Shown piece after piece: positions 27,529 to 35,065 of a stretch of 64,000 nt of DNA; positions within the stretch are counted from its first letter, which is position 1; each line of letters starts with the position of its first letter. Where the stretch lies: positions 1 through 64,000 of the forward strand of contig NZ_JBIPKH010000006.1 in assembly GCF_044068625.1 (NCBI RefSeq), given 5' to 3'. The position numbers and the translations under genes are program-made. The notes under the pieces were generated by a model, which did no database searches, was not told the origin of the DNA, and saw only the letters and a list, made by a program, of their open reading frames with translations. This DNA is from Desulfurivibrio sp044068625 (lineage in GTDB: Bacteria; Desulfobacterota; Desulfobulbia; Desulfobulbales; Desulfurivibrionaceae).

Positions 27529-28578
27529 ATGCAGCTGGAAATCAACGATCTCCATATCTCCTACGGGGCAACCCCCGTGGTCCAGGGGGTTTCCCTCCAT
27601 CTGGACCAGGGCTCCATCGGCTGTCTGCTGGGCCCCAGCGGTTGCGGCAAAACCACCCTGCTGCGGGCCATTGCCGGCTTTGAGCCGGTGGCGGCCGGGG
27701 AGATCAAGCTGGGTGAGCGGGTGGTGGGCAGTCCCTGCTGCTCGCTGCCCCCGGAACAGCGGCGGGTGGGGATGGTCTTTCAGGATCTGGCCCTTTTTCC
27801 CCATCTCAGTGTCGGTGACAATATCGCTTTCGGCCTGGGCAAAATCGACACCGGCCAGCGGTGGCGGCGGGTGGCGGAGCTGCTGCGCTTGATCGGCCTG
27901 GAGGAGAGCGGCCCCCTTTATCCCCATCAGCTCTCCGGCGGCCAGCAGCAGCGGGTGGCCCTGGCCCGGGCCATGGCGCCGCGGCCGGAGCTGCTGTTGC
28001 TGGACGAGCCCTTTTCCAGCCTGGATATGGAGATTCGGGAAAAGCTGGCCCGGGAGGTGGGCCAGATCCTCAAACAGGAGGAACTCACCGCCCTGCTGGT
28101 CACCCATGATCAGTTCGAGGCCTTCGCCATGGCCGATGAGATCGGGGTACTGTTTGAAGGCCGCCTCCAGCAGTGGGATACCGCCTATAACCTCTACCAC
28201 CGACCCAGGACCCGCTTTGTGGCCGATTTCATCGGGGAGGGGGTGCTGCTGCCGGGGGTGGTCAGTGCCGAGGGCGGGGTGGAGACCGGCCTGGGCCGGT
28301 TACAGGGGGTGGGGGATGGCACCGTGCGGGCCGCCCATCCCCCCGGCAGTCGAGTCAGCGTCCTGGTCCGACCCGAGGATGTGATCCATGACGACGCCTC
28401 CACCCTCAAGGCCGAGGTGCTGCGCCGCGATTTCCGGGGCGCCAACATCCTTTATACCCTGCGGCTGGCCAGCGGCGATCCCGTCCAGGCCCTGGTGCCC
28501 AGCCACTGCTCCCATGCCGGTGGTGAACGGATCGGAATCCGCGCCGATGTTCGCCATCTGGTGATTTTTGCCGATTGA
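27529..28578 (+). CDS. Iron(III) ABC transporter ATP-binding protein (FbpC type)
   Basis: The 349-residue ATPase has Walker A GPSGCGKTT (about residue 38), signature LSGGQQQRVALARA, Walker B LLLLDEPFSSLD and the switch His in VTHDQFEAFAMAD. A TOBE-like regulatory C-terminal domain follows from about residue 235 (VLVRPEDV). I start at ATG 27529 with GGGGAG 10 nt upstream rather than GTG 27523. It completes the three-gene importer. The next gene follows after 20 nt and belongs to biotin synthesis, so the transcript may extend into it. Confidence 0.93.
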   Translation: MQLEINDLHISYGATPVVQGVSLHLDQGSIGCLLGPSGCGKTTLLRAIAGFEPVAAGEIKLGERVVGSPCCSLPPEQRRVGMVFQDLALFPHLSVGDNIAFGLGKIDTGQRWRRVAELLRLIGLEESGPLYPHQLSGGQQQRVALARAMAPRPELLLLDEPFSSLDMEIREKLAREVGQILKQEELTALLVTHDQFEAFAMADEIGVLFEGRLQQWDTAYNLYHRPRTRFVADFIGEGVLLPGVVSAEGGVETGLGRLQGVGDGTVRAAHPPGSRVSVLVRPEDVIHDDASTLKAEVLRRDFRGANILYTLRLASGDPVQALVPSHCSHAGGERIGIRADVRHLVIFAD

Positions 28579-28598
28579 AACCTGGGTAACCGGAAGCC

Positions 28599-30101
28599 AT
28601 GCCCCTCACCATGCTGGAGATACCCGGTCCTCCGGGGGAGTCGCCCCGGATCTTTTTACCCGGCTGGGGTTTTGACGGCCGGGTGCTGGCCCTGGGGCCC
28701 GCTTCCGGATCCTGGCTGGCCCCGGCCGGTCTCTACGACCCCTTCACCCTGGCCGAGGAGTTGGCCCTTTGGCTGGAGCAACGGGGGAGCGGGCAATGTG
28801 AGCTGTGGGGTTGGTCCCTGGGGGGGCTTTGCGCCCTGGATTTCGCCCGCCGCTTTCCGGAGCGGGTGGCCTCCCTGCGGCTGCTGGGGGTGCGAGCCGC
28901 CTGGCCGGCAGCGGAGCTGGCCGCCATCCGCCGGGAGCTTCGGGAACAGGCGGAGGATTTTCTCCGGTCTTTTTACCGCAAATGCTTTTTGGGTTACCGG
29001 GCCGAGTATCTTGCCTTCCAGCACCGGCTGGAGGCGGCATATCTTAACCAGGCCCAGGCCGCCCCGGAGTTGTTGCGGCGCGGTCTGGACTTTCTGGCCC
29101 TTACCCCGGCGCCGGTGTCCTCGACCCTGGCGATCCAAGGTCTTCACGGTCGCCGGGATCTGATTGCCCCGGTGGGCCAGCGCTTAAGGCTGCCGGGGGT
29201 TGCCGAGCGGGTGCTGGAACAGGGCGGCCACGCCCTCTTTCTGGAAGAGTCGCTCTATAAGGCGGATGCCCCCCCCCCGGCCCGCCCCGCCAAAGATCTG
29301 ATTCGGCAGCGCTTCAATCGGGCCGCCGCCACCTACGATGATCATGCCGATATCCAACGCCAGGCCCTGGAGCTGCTGGCCGCCGAACTGCCCCCCTCGC
29401 TGCCCCCCGGCCCCCTCCTGGAACTGGGTTGCGGGACCGGCAACTATACCCGCCTGTTGCGGCAGCGCTTTCCGGAGGCCAGGCTGGTGAGCCTGGATTT
29501 TTCCCCAGCGATGCTCGGCGAGGCCCGGCGCAAGATCGAAACCCTGGCCCCGCCCGGGCCAAAGGTCGGGGCTCCGGTCGATTTTATCTGTCAGGATGCC
29601 GAAACCTTTTTGGCCGCCAACCGAACCCGGTTTGCCTGTATCACCGCCAACGCCACCATCCAGTGGTTCAGCGATCCGGCCGGAGCCTTTGCCCGGATCA
29701 GGGCAAGCCTGCTTCCCGGCGGTCTGCTGCTGGCCACCATCTTTGGCCGGGAGAGTCTGGCTGAACTGGACCAGGGGTTGGCCCGGGTCAGCCGGGGCCA
29801 AGTGCGGGTCGCGGCCCGCTTATTTCCCGACCGGGAGGAGTTGCAGCGACTGCTGACGGCTCAATTTGGCGAGGTGGAGCTGCGGGAACATCGGTTGACT
29901 CGCCGCTTCTCCTCCCTGCCGGAGCTGCTCCGCCATTTTCGCCATACCGGGACCGGTGGAGCCGGGCTGGCCAGGCTCAGCCCTGGCCGCTATCGGGAAC
30001 TGGCCGCCTGGTTTGCCCATCGTCCCCGGGGTTGCGAGGTCAGTTTTCAGGTCCTGTTGGCCAAGGGGAGAGCTAAAGGAGGGCAAGATGAAGCCGGTTG
30101 A
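28599..30101 (+). CDS. Fused BioH-like esterase / BioC malonyl-ACP methyltransferase
   Basis: The 500-residue product joins two biotin-pathway activities. Residues 1 to about 215 form an alpha/beta hydrolase with the nucleophile elbow GWSLGG (Ser about residue 73), an Asp in GRRDLIAP and the His in GGHALF, like BioH/BioG, which hydrolyse pimeloyl-ACP methyl ester. From about residue 225 the BioC-type methyltransferase begins (RQRFNRAAATYDDHA, SAM-binding LELGCGTGNYTR at about 274, ITANATIQWF), which methylates malonyl-ACP to start pimelate synthesis. No stop or frameshift separates them, and there is only a short Ala/Pro linker. bioD overlaps the end by 14 nt. The fusion would make one protein open and close the methyl-ester disguise. 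Confidence 0.9.
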   Translation: MPLTMLEIPGPPGESPRIFLPGWGFDGRVLALGPASGSWLAPAGLYDPFTLAEELALWLEQRGSGQCELWGWSLGGLCALDFARRFPERVASLRLLGVRAAWPAAELAAIRRELREQAEDFLRSFYRKCFLGYRAEYLAFQHRLEAAYLNQAQAAPELLRRGLDFLALTPAPVSSTLAIQGLHGRRDLIAPVGQRLRLPGVAERVLEQGGHALFLEESLYKADAPPPARPAKDLIRQRFNRAAATYDDHADIQRQALELLAAELPPSLPPGPLLELGCGTGNYTRLLRQRFPEARLVSLDFSPAMLGEARRKIETLAPPGPKVGAPVDFICQDAETFLAANRTRFACITANATIQWFSDPAGAFARIRASLLPGGLLLATIFGRESLAELDQGLARVSRGQVRVAARLFPDREELQRLLTAQFGEVELREHRLTRRFSSLPELLRHFRHTGTGGAGLARLSPGRYRELAAWFAHRPRGCEVSFQVLLAKGRAKGGQDEAG

Positions 30102-30822
30102 ACAGAGGCAGTCCGGAGGGGCGATTTTTGTGGCCGCCACCGATACCGAGGTGGGCAAAACCATGATCAGCGCCCTGCTGGTCGATTTTCTCCGCCGCCG
30201 GGGGGTGGCGGCCGCTTATCAGAAATGGGTGGCCACCGGTTGCGGCGGGCCGGTACCGGAGGATCTGGCGGCGGTGGCGGCCTGCTCCGGTCAGCCGTCG
30301 GCTCTGGCCGGTGCCGCCGGGGGGCTTGAGCTGGCGGTACCCTATCGTTTCCGGCTGCCGGCTTCCCCCCATCTGGCGGCGGAACAGGAGGGGGCCCGGG
30401 TGGAGACGGAACGGCTGCGGTCCCTCTTTCACCAGGCCCGGGCCGGCTGCGAGCTGTTGGTGGTGGAGGGGGTGGGGGGGCTGCTGGTGCCCCTGAACCG
30501 GCAAAAGCTGCTGGCGGATCTGGTGACGGAGCTGGCTCTGCCGGTGCTGCTGGTGGCCCGCAGTGGCCTGGGCACCATCAACCATACCCTGCTCAGCCTG
30601 GAGGCCATGCGCTCCCGTAAGCTGGCGCTGGCCGGGGTGGTGTTCAGTGATGAGGCCGAGGATTTGCCGGCGGTGATTGTTGAGGACAATATGCGCACCA
30701 TCGCCGAGCTGGGCCGGGTGTCGGTGCTGGGCCGGCTGCCCCGCTGCCGGGATCTGGCGGCGGCCCGGCGGGCCTTTGTCCCCATCGGCGAAAAACTACT
30801 GCCGGCGGTGGCGGCTCAGTAG
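30088..30822 (+). CDS. bioD: Dethiobiotin synthetase
   Basis: BioD closes the ureido ring of dethiobiotin from DAPA, CO2 and ATP. The 244-residue product has the P-loop TDTEVGKT (usual form TDTGVGKT), a Lys-containing YQKWVATG in place of the common KPVATG, and VEGVGGLLVPL. The ATG at 30088 has AAGGAGG upstream and lies within the tail of the BioH-BioC gene. The end overlaps the convergent KamA-family gene by seven bases. bioA, bioB and bioF are not in the window. Confidence 0.93.
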   Translation: MKPVEQRQSGGAIFVAATDTEVGKTMISALLVDFLRRRGVAAAYQKWVATGCGGPVPEDLAAVAACSGQPSALAGAAGGLELAVPYRFRLPASPHLAAEQEGARVETERLRSLFHQARAGCELLVVEGVGGLLVPLNRQKLLADLVTELALPVLLVARSGLGTINHTLLSLEAMRSRKLALAGVVFSDEAEDLPAVIVEDNMRTIAELGRVSVLGRLPRCRDLAAARRAFVPIGEKLLPAVAAQ

Positions 30823-32612
30823 TAGTACCAGATCGATTCGTAGTCCGAGCTGGACTCCCCAATCCGGCGCAGCCGGGCCAGGTAGTCGAGGATGGGAACA
30901 TCCTCGGTGAGGTAGGTGGTGGTGTGCTGGGAGACCTTCTTCTCCCAGGAGAGAAATTCATAAACCCGGGCCCCGTTGGGGAGGATGGCCAGCAGGTTGC
31001 GGTACTCCCGAGCCCGGAGGTAGCACTTGCCCTGGCGGGGGACGTTGAAGACCGCCTCGTCGGTTCGGGCCAGCCCAGGCAGCAGGCGGGCCTCCTCCTG
31101 CTGCTCCTGGATCAGCCGGGCGATGGGAACCCGGTAGCCGATGGTCTCATCCTTGCCCTTGGTGTTGAAGGTGTAGTAAGGGTCGATACCGATCAGCCGC
31201 AGGTGGCGGCGCAGGGCGGCGGCCTCGAAGCGGCGGGAGACGTAGAAGGTGTAAACCAACTGGTTATAGACCGGAATTCCCCGCAGCCGCAGGCGGTTGA
31301 CCGCCTCCACCATCTCCGGGGTGATCTCATAGGGGTGTTGGACGTGGGTCATCACCGCGATCTCCCGTTGGCCGGGTTTGCGGTGGCGGGCGATCAGCGA
31401 GATCAGGCCTTCGGTGAAGCGCATGGGCATGGTGACCAGGGTGCGGGTGCCGAGCCGAATCCGCTCCACGGTGGGAATGGCCGCCACCTTATCGAGGATG
31501 CCGGCCAGGGCCTCGTTGCCCATGGCCAAAGGATCGCCGCCGGTGATTAAAACCTCATGGATTGAAGGGTGATCGTGGATCCAGCGGATCGCCGCGTCCA
31601 CCCGATCCATGCCGGCGAAGGCCCCCTGGGCCATGGCCTCGTCGATCTCCCAGTTGCGCTGGCAGTAAACGCAGATCTGGGGGCAGGTGTTGTAGGGCTT
31701 GAGGATGCAGATTGCCGGATAGCGCCGGGTGATCAGGTCGGTGGGGGAGGTATCCTCCTCGCCCATGAAATCCAGGCAGGAGGGATCGTCGATGCTGATC
31801 ACCCCCTTGACATAGCTCAGCGGGGGCAGCACCTGGGCCCGGATGGCGGCATCTCTCCCCCCGCCCTGGCTGGCGCTCTCATCATCCATCAGACTCAGGT
31901 AGTAGGGGGTGATCCCGAAGGGCAGCTTATGCTCGCGGGCGATTTTGAGGGCCTTCCTCTCGGGCGCGGAAAGCTTGACCAGCTTCTCCAGGGGCTCCAG
32001 CTCCTTGACGACATTTTTGATCTGCCAGCGCCAGTCGTACCACTGGTCGAGATCGGCCCCCAGGGTTTTGAGAATATGGTCCCGCCGCCGCTTGCGGCGA
32101 GCGATGGCCGCTTCATGGAGGCCGCTGGGATAGGACTCCATATAGCGGTCCACCTCGCTCCAGAGATCGTCAAGCTGCCGGCTGCGCTCCCGGGCCGCCG
32201 CCCGGCCGCTCTCCTCGATGGGCGCCAGATGGATCGAGTCCAGGGCCCGCCGGGGGCCCTGGCCCTGTAAACCTTTGAACAGGTAGAAGATCTCCGCGTA
32301 AAACCCGGGGGTAAGCTCCGGCCGGGGTTGCTGGCGGGCAAGATCCCACAGCGCCTCGGTGACACTGAAGCCGGCGGCGGTCTCCGAACTTTTTTTGATC
32401 AGCGAGCGCAACACCGCCGCGCAATCACGAATCCGGGTCAGCACCCCCGCGTCTCGATCACCGCCGGCGGTATCAGCTCCCAGCTCCATCTGGTCGGCCA
32501 GTTGCAGCAGGCGGCTCCGGGCCTCTTCAACATCCTGGGCTTCGCGGATCACCGCGAAGAAATAGGGGTTGGTCTTGCGCAGGTATTGGGGGGTAAAAAT
32601 CGCCGAATCCAT
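30816..32612 (-). CDS. KamA-family radical SAM protein (lysine 2,3-aminomutase-like) with long N-terminal region
   Basis: The 598-residue product has the radical SAM motif CPQICVYCQ (about residue 307; the spacing C-x3-C-x2-C is typical), ITGGDPLAM, TRTLVTMPMR and THVQHPYEITPE, all KamA-family features. A lysine in NVPRQGK occupies the place of the PLP lysine motif of lysine 2,3-aminomutase. Known aminomutases and EpmB are about 340-470 residues; here about 200 extra N-terminal residues, mostly helical and charged, precede the KamA part. The substrate is not clear. It stands alone, convergent with bioD. No strong ribosome binding site is seen before the ATG at 32612. Confidence 0.88.
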   Translation of the reverse strand: MDSAIFTPQYLRKTNPYFFAVIREAQDVEEARSRLLQLADQMELGADTAGGDRDAGVLTRIRDCAAVLRSLIKKSSETAAGFSVTEALWDLARQQPRPELTPGFYAEIFYLFKGLQGQGPRRALDSIHLAPIEESGRAAARERSRQLDDLWSEVDRYMESYPSGLHEAAIARRKRRRDHILKTLGADLDQWYDWRWQIKNVVKELEPLEKLVKLSAPERKALKIAREHKLPFGITPYYLSLMDDESASQGGGRDAAIRAQVLPPLSYVKGVISIDDPSCLDFMGEEDTSPTDLITRRYPAICILKPYNTCPQICVYCQRNWEIDEAMAQGAFAGMDRVDAAIRWIHDHPSIHEVLITGGDPLAMGNEALAGILDKVAAIPTVERIRLGTRTLVTMPMRFTEGLISLIARHRKPGQREIAVMTHVQHPYEITPEMVEAVNRLRLRGIPVYNQLVYTFYVSRRFEAAALRRHLRLIGIDPYYTFNTKGKDETIGYRVPIARLIQEQQEEARLLPGLARTDEAVFNVPRQGKCYLRAREYRNLLAILPNGARVYEFLSWEKKVSQHTTTYLTEDVPILDYLARLRRIGESSSDYESIWYYY

Positions 32613-32665
32613 CCCCGGAAAATACCCGGTAACCCCCGATCAGTCAAGGGAGGGCCCCGGCAAGA

Positions 32666-32860
32666 TTAACGCTGCTCCGGAACCCCCAGTTTCTTGAGGA
32701 TAATCCCCAGGGGACAGAACTTGCTGAAGCCGAACTGGAAGAGGTTGGCCCCGACAAAGGCGGTGAAGAAGTACCAGTAGGGGTGGACCCAGGTGCCCAG
32801 GGCCAGGCTGGCCAGAATGAAGAAGCCGGCGATCACGTGAATCCAGTCGTTGACGGTCAT
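32666..32860 (-). CDS. Small DUF2892/YgaP-type membrane protein
   Basis: The 64-residue product has two hydrophobic helices (about residues 6-25 and 29-45) with the family pattern DWIHVIAGFF, TAFVGANLFQFGFSKFCP and a terminal LKKLGV. This matches the DUF2892 / YgaP transmembrane domain that accompanies many rhodaneses and sulfur-related proteins. AAGGAG precedes the ATG at 32860. It follows the predicted barrel gene by 25 nt and may be the last gene of the export operon. Confidence 0.88.
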   Translation of the reverse strand: MTVNDWIHVIAGFFILASLALGTWVHPYWYFFTAFVGANLFQFGFSKFCPLGIILKKLGVPEQR

Positions 32861-32885
32861 GGCAAATGCTCCTTGCTGGTAGAAT

Positions 32886-34172
32886 TTAGAAACTCTGGCG
32901 CAGGCCGAGGTAGATATTGCTGTTGTCCTCGAACTGGCCCCAGAAGGTGTGGTCGTGGCGGCCGGTGAAGATGTTGGCGCCGCCCTCCACCGCCAGCCGG
33001 TCATTGATCTTGTAGTGGGCCTTGGGGCGCAGGTGGGCGTCCTGGTCCGAGGGTGACCAGTAGATAAAAAGTGAAAGCTGCAGGTTCTGTTGCAGCAACA
33101 GTTTGGTGAGCCGCAGGGTCAGCAGATGGCGGTTTTCATCGGCCAGGGGAGCGCCGGCAGGCTGACTGGCCCGGTAGTTGTCGTAATCCAGCTTGCGTTC
33201 CAGGTAATACTGGAGGCCGCCGGTGAGATCGCGGGCCAGTTCCCGTTCGTGGCCGATCAGCAGACGCAGCTCGCTGTTGCGGACCATGGGGTTGTCGCCG
33301 TTGCGATCATCACGGGAGTCGTAGTAACCCACCTCCAGATGGCTGATTCCGCCCGCCAGGGCTCGGCGCAGGCTGGCGCCGTACACCGCCAGCCGGGGGT
33401 AGAAGAGCTTCATGGTGGCCGGATCCAGCCCCTCCGGGGTGCTCCAGAAGCCGTAGTAACCGTAGAGGGCGTATTCGGTCCCGTCGAGGTTGCGGCTCAA
33501 GCGCAGGGCGTATTCGCTGTCCCGGAACACCCGGTTGCGCTCGTGATCGGCCATGATCAGGTCGCGGCCGGCGATCCGACCCTCGGGTCCGTGCCAGTAG
33601 GAGAGGCGGGAGCCGTCGATATAGCGGGAGTGGGTGACCAGGGGCACGTAGATCAGGTCGATATTCACCGGCCCGCCGAATATCCCGGCCCGGACGGCGT
33701 CGGCGGCCAGCTTGAGATATTCGTCATCGCGGCCGATGAAAAAGGATTCCCAATCCTTGGCGAAGGTATCGTTGATGAAGAGCAGGTCGCCGGTGCCCCA
33801 GGTCAGCACCTGGCGGCCCAGGCGGAGATCCACCGATTGGTAGGGAGAAAAACTGTAGTTGAACTCCCGCAGTTCGGCGTCGAGCTGCTCCTCCACCCCG
33901 TCGGCCAGCAGGTCGCCCTTGAGCCGTAGCTCGCCGTCGCCCAGCCAGCGGGAGAGATCGAGCTGCAAACGGGCCTCGCCGATGGAGATCTCCTTCTGAT
34001 CCTCCTGGCGGTTGAGGCGGACGCCCCCCCGCGCCTCAACAAAGCCGTGCAGCTCCGTGTCGTGGCGTTCAAAAAGATAATCCTGCATCCGCTCCAGGGC
34101 CGCCGCCGGCAGCGGGGTCAGCAGCAGCAACAAAGAGAGCAGGGCGGCGGGGCGGATCGGTTTCTGATTCAT
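32886..34172 (-). CDS. Predicted outer-membrane beta-barrel protein of MMPL export module
   Basis: The 428-residue product has a signal peptide (Leu-rich, cut near PAAAL), alternating amphipathic strands throughout and a C-terminal aromatic YLGLRQSF, the usual signal for outer-membrane insertion. Motifs such as LRLGRQVLTWGTGDLLFIND recur in porin-like proteins of transporter clusters, but I cannot name the family. AGGAGG lies 9 nt before the ATG at 34172; a TTG three codons upstream is less likely. It follows the LolA-like gene closely (16 nt). Role inferred: outer-membrane partner of the MMPL transporter. Confidence 0.8.
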   Translation of the reverse strand: MNQKPIRPAALLSLLLLLTPLPAAALERMQDYLFERHDTELHGFVEARGGVRLNRQEDQKEISIGEARLQLDLSRWLGDGELRLKGDLLADGVEEQLDAELREFNYSFSPYQSVDLRLGRQVLTWGTGDLLFINDTFAKDWESFFIGRDDEYLKLAADAVRAGIFGGPVNIDLIYVPLVTHSRYIDGSRLSYWHGPEGRIAGRDLIMADHERNRVFRDSEYALRLSRNLDGTEYALYGYYGFWSTPEGLDPATMKLFYPRLAVYGASLRRALAGGISHLEVGYYDSRDDRNGDNPMVRNSELRLLIGHERELARDLTGGLQYYLERKLDYDNYRASQPAGAPLADENRHLLTLRLTKLLLQQNLQLSLFIYWSPSDQDAHLRPKAHYKINDRLAVEGGANIFTGRHDHTFWGQFEDNSNIYLGLRQSF

Positions 34173-34188
34173 AAGTCGCAACCTCCTG

Positions 34189-34977
34189 CTAGCGACGGAT
34201 TTCCCGGGGGGGGCGGCGGAGAAAACGTTCGGTGAACAGGGATTCGTCCAGCCCGATATTGTAGCTGATGTTGCTGAACTCCATCAGGGTTTCCCCTCCT
34301 CCAGCCAGGTCGCGGACCCGGGATTTGACCACGGTGGGAAAGCCCTGGATCTCCTCCACCGCCAAGGCTTCCACCGTCCGGTATTTTTGCCCCTGGCGAT
34401 CAAAATATTCCATATAAACAGGAAGGAAACTGCTCTTGGCGATGCGGGCCGTATAGCGGGAAAATTCCACCGTGGCCGGATCCTTGGGGGTGATATCCAG
34501 CAGATAGTAGTCGGCGTCCTCCTCGATCAGTTGGTGGTTGTCCTCCACCGGCGCCCGGCCGGAGACATCCTCGTAGAGAAAATGGGAGCCGGCGAAGCTG
34601 CTCCGTTTGTCCGAGGCGGCGATCCGCCGGACCAGGTCAAGGTCGGGCAGGAAGAGCCAGCGATCATCGTCGCGGTCCAGATATTTGTGGACCATGAAGA
34701 CCATGCGGCGGACATCCAGGGGGCGCTCAAAATAGACGTAGAAGAGCTGGCGGCCTCCGGCCTCGATATTCTTGCGCAGGATTACGAACTGCCGTTCCCG
34801 CTCCCGTCCCTGGGCGTCGGTGATCAGCATCCGCACCTCGGAGCGCCCGTCATCCCCGGCGTAGTAGGAGGCCAGGTTGGCCCGCTCCACGATCTCCGCC
34901 ACCTCCATGGCCGTCGCCGCTGCCGTCGACCAGAAGAGGAGCAGGGCCGCGACTAACGTTGTTGGCAAAATATTCAT
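34189..34977 (-). CDS. LolA-like outer-membrane lipoprotein-sorting family protein
   Basis: The 262-residue product has a signal peptide (cut near TAAATA) and a periplasmic domain of the LolA/LolB-like superfamily (COG2834 type): RMLITDAQGRERER, FYVYFERPLDVRR, RWLFLPDLDLVRRI and SHFLYEDVSG. Proteins like this are commonly encoded next to MMPL/RND transporters and are thought to ferry a hydrophobic cargo across the periplasm. It lies between the transporter and the barrel gene. Cargo unknown. Confidence 0.88.
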   Translation of the reverse strand: MNILPTTLVAALLLFWSTAAATAMEVAEIVERANLASYYAGDDGRSEVRMLITDAQGRERERQFVILRKNIEAGGRQLFYVYFERPLDVRRMVFMVHKYLDRDDDRWLFLPDLDLVRRIAASDKRSSFAGSHFLYEDVSGRAPVEDNHQLIEEDADYYLLDITPKDPATVEFSRYTARIAKSSFLPVYMEYFDRQGQKYRTVEALAVEEIQGFPTVVKSRVRDLAGGGETLMEFSNISYNIGLDESLFTERFLRRPPREIRR

Positions 34978-35017
34978 GGGTCACCTCCAGATCAGGTTTT
35001 ATTCTTCGTTTGTTTGA

Positions 35018-35061
35018 TCCCCAATTCCGTGGCCAAGCCTTAGGCCCCAGGAGATTGGGGA
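35018..35061 (-). other. Intercistronic hairpin between MMPL and LolA-like genes
   Basis: Perfect 8-bp outer arms (35018-35025 and 35054-35061) enclose a GGCC/GGCC-containing inner region, starting 4 nt after the transporter stop on the minus strand. No T run follows in the reading direction, so it is more likely an mRNA-processing or differential-expression structure than a terminator. Confidence 0.45.
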
Positions 35062-35065
35062 AATA

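Noticed and set aside
35018..35061. Hairpin after the MMPL gene as an intrinsic terminator
   Set aside because: No T run follows on the minus strand, and the next gene of the operon continues after it.
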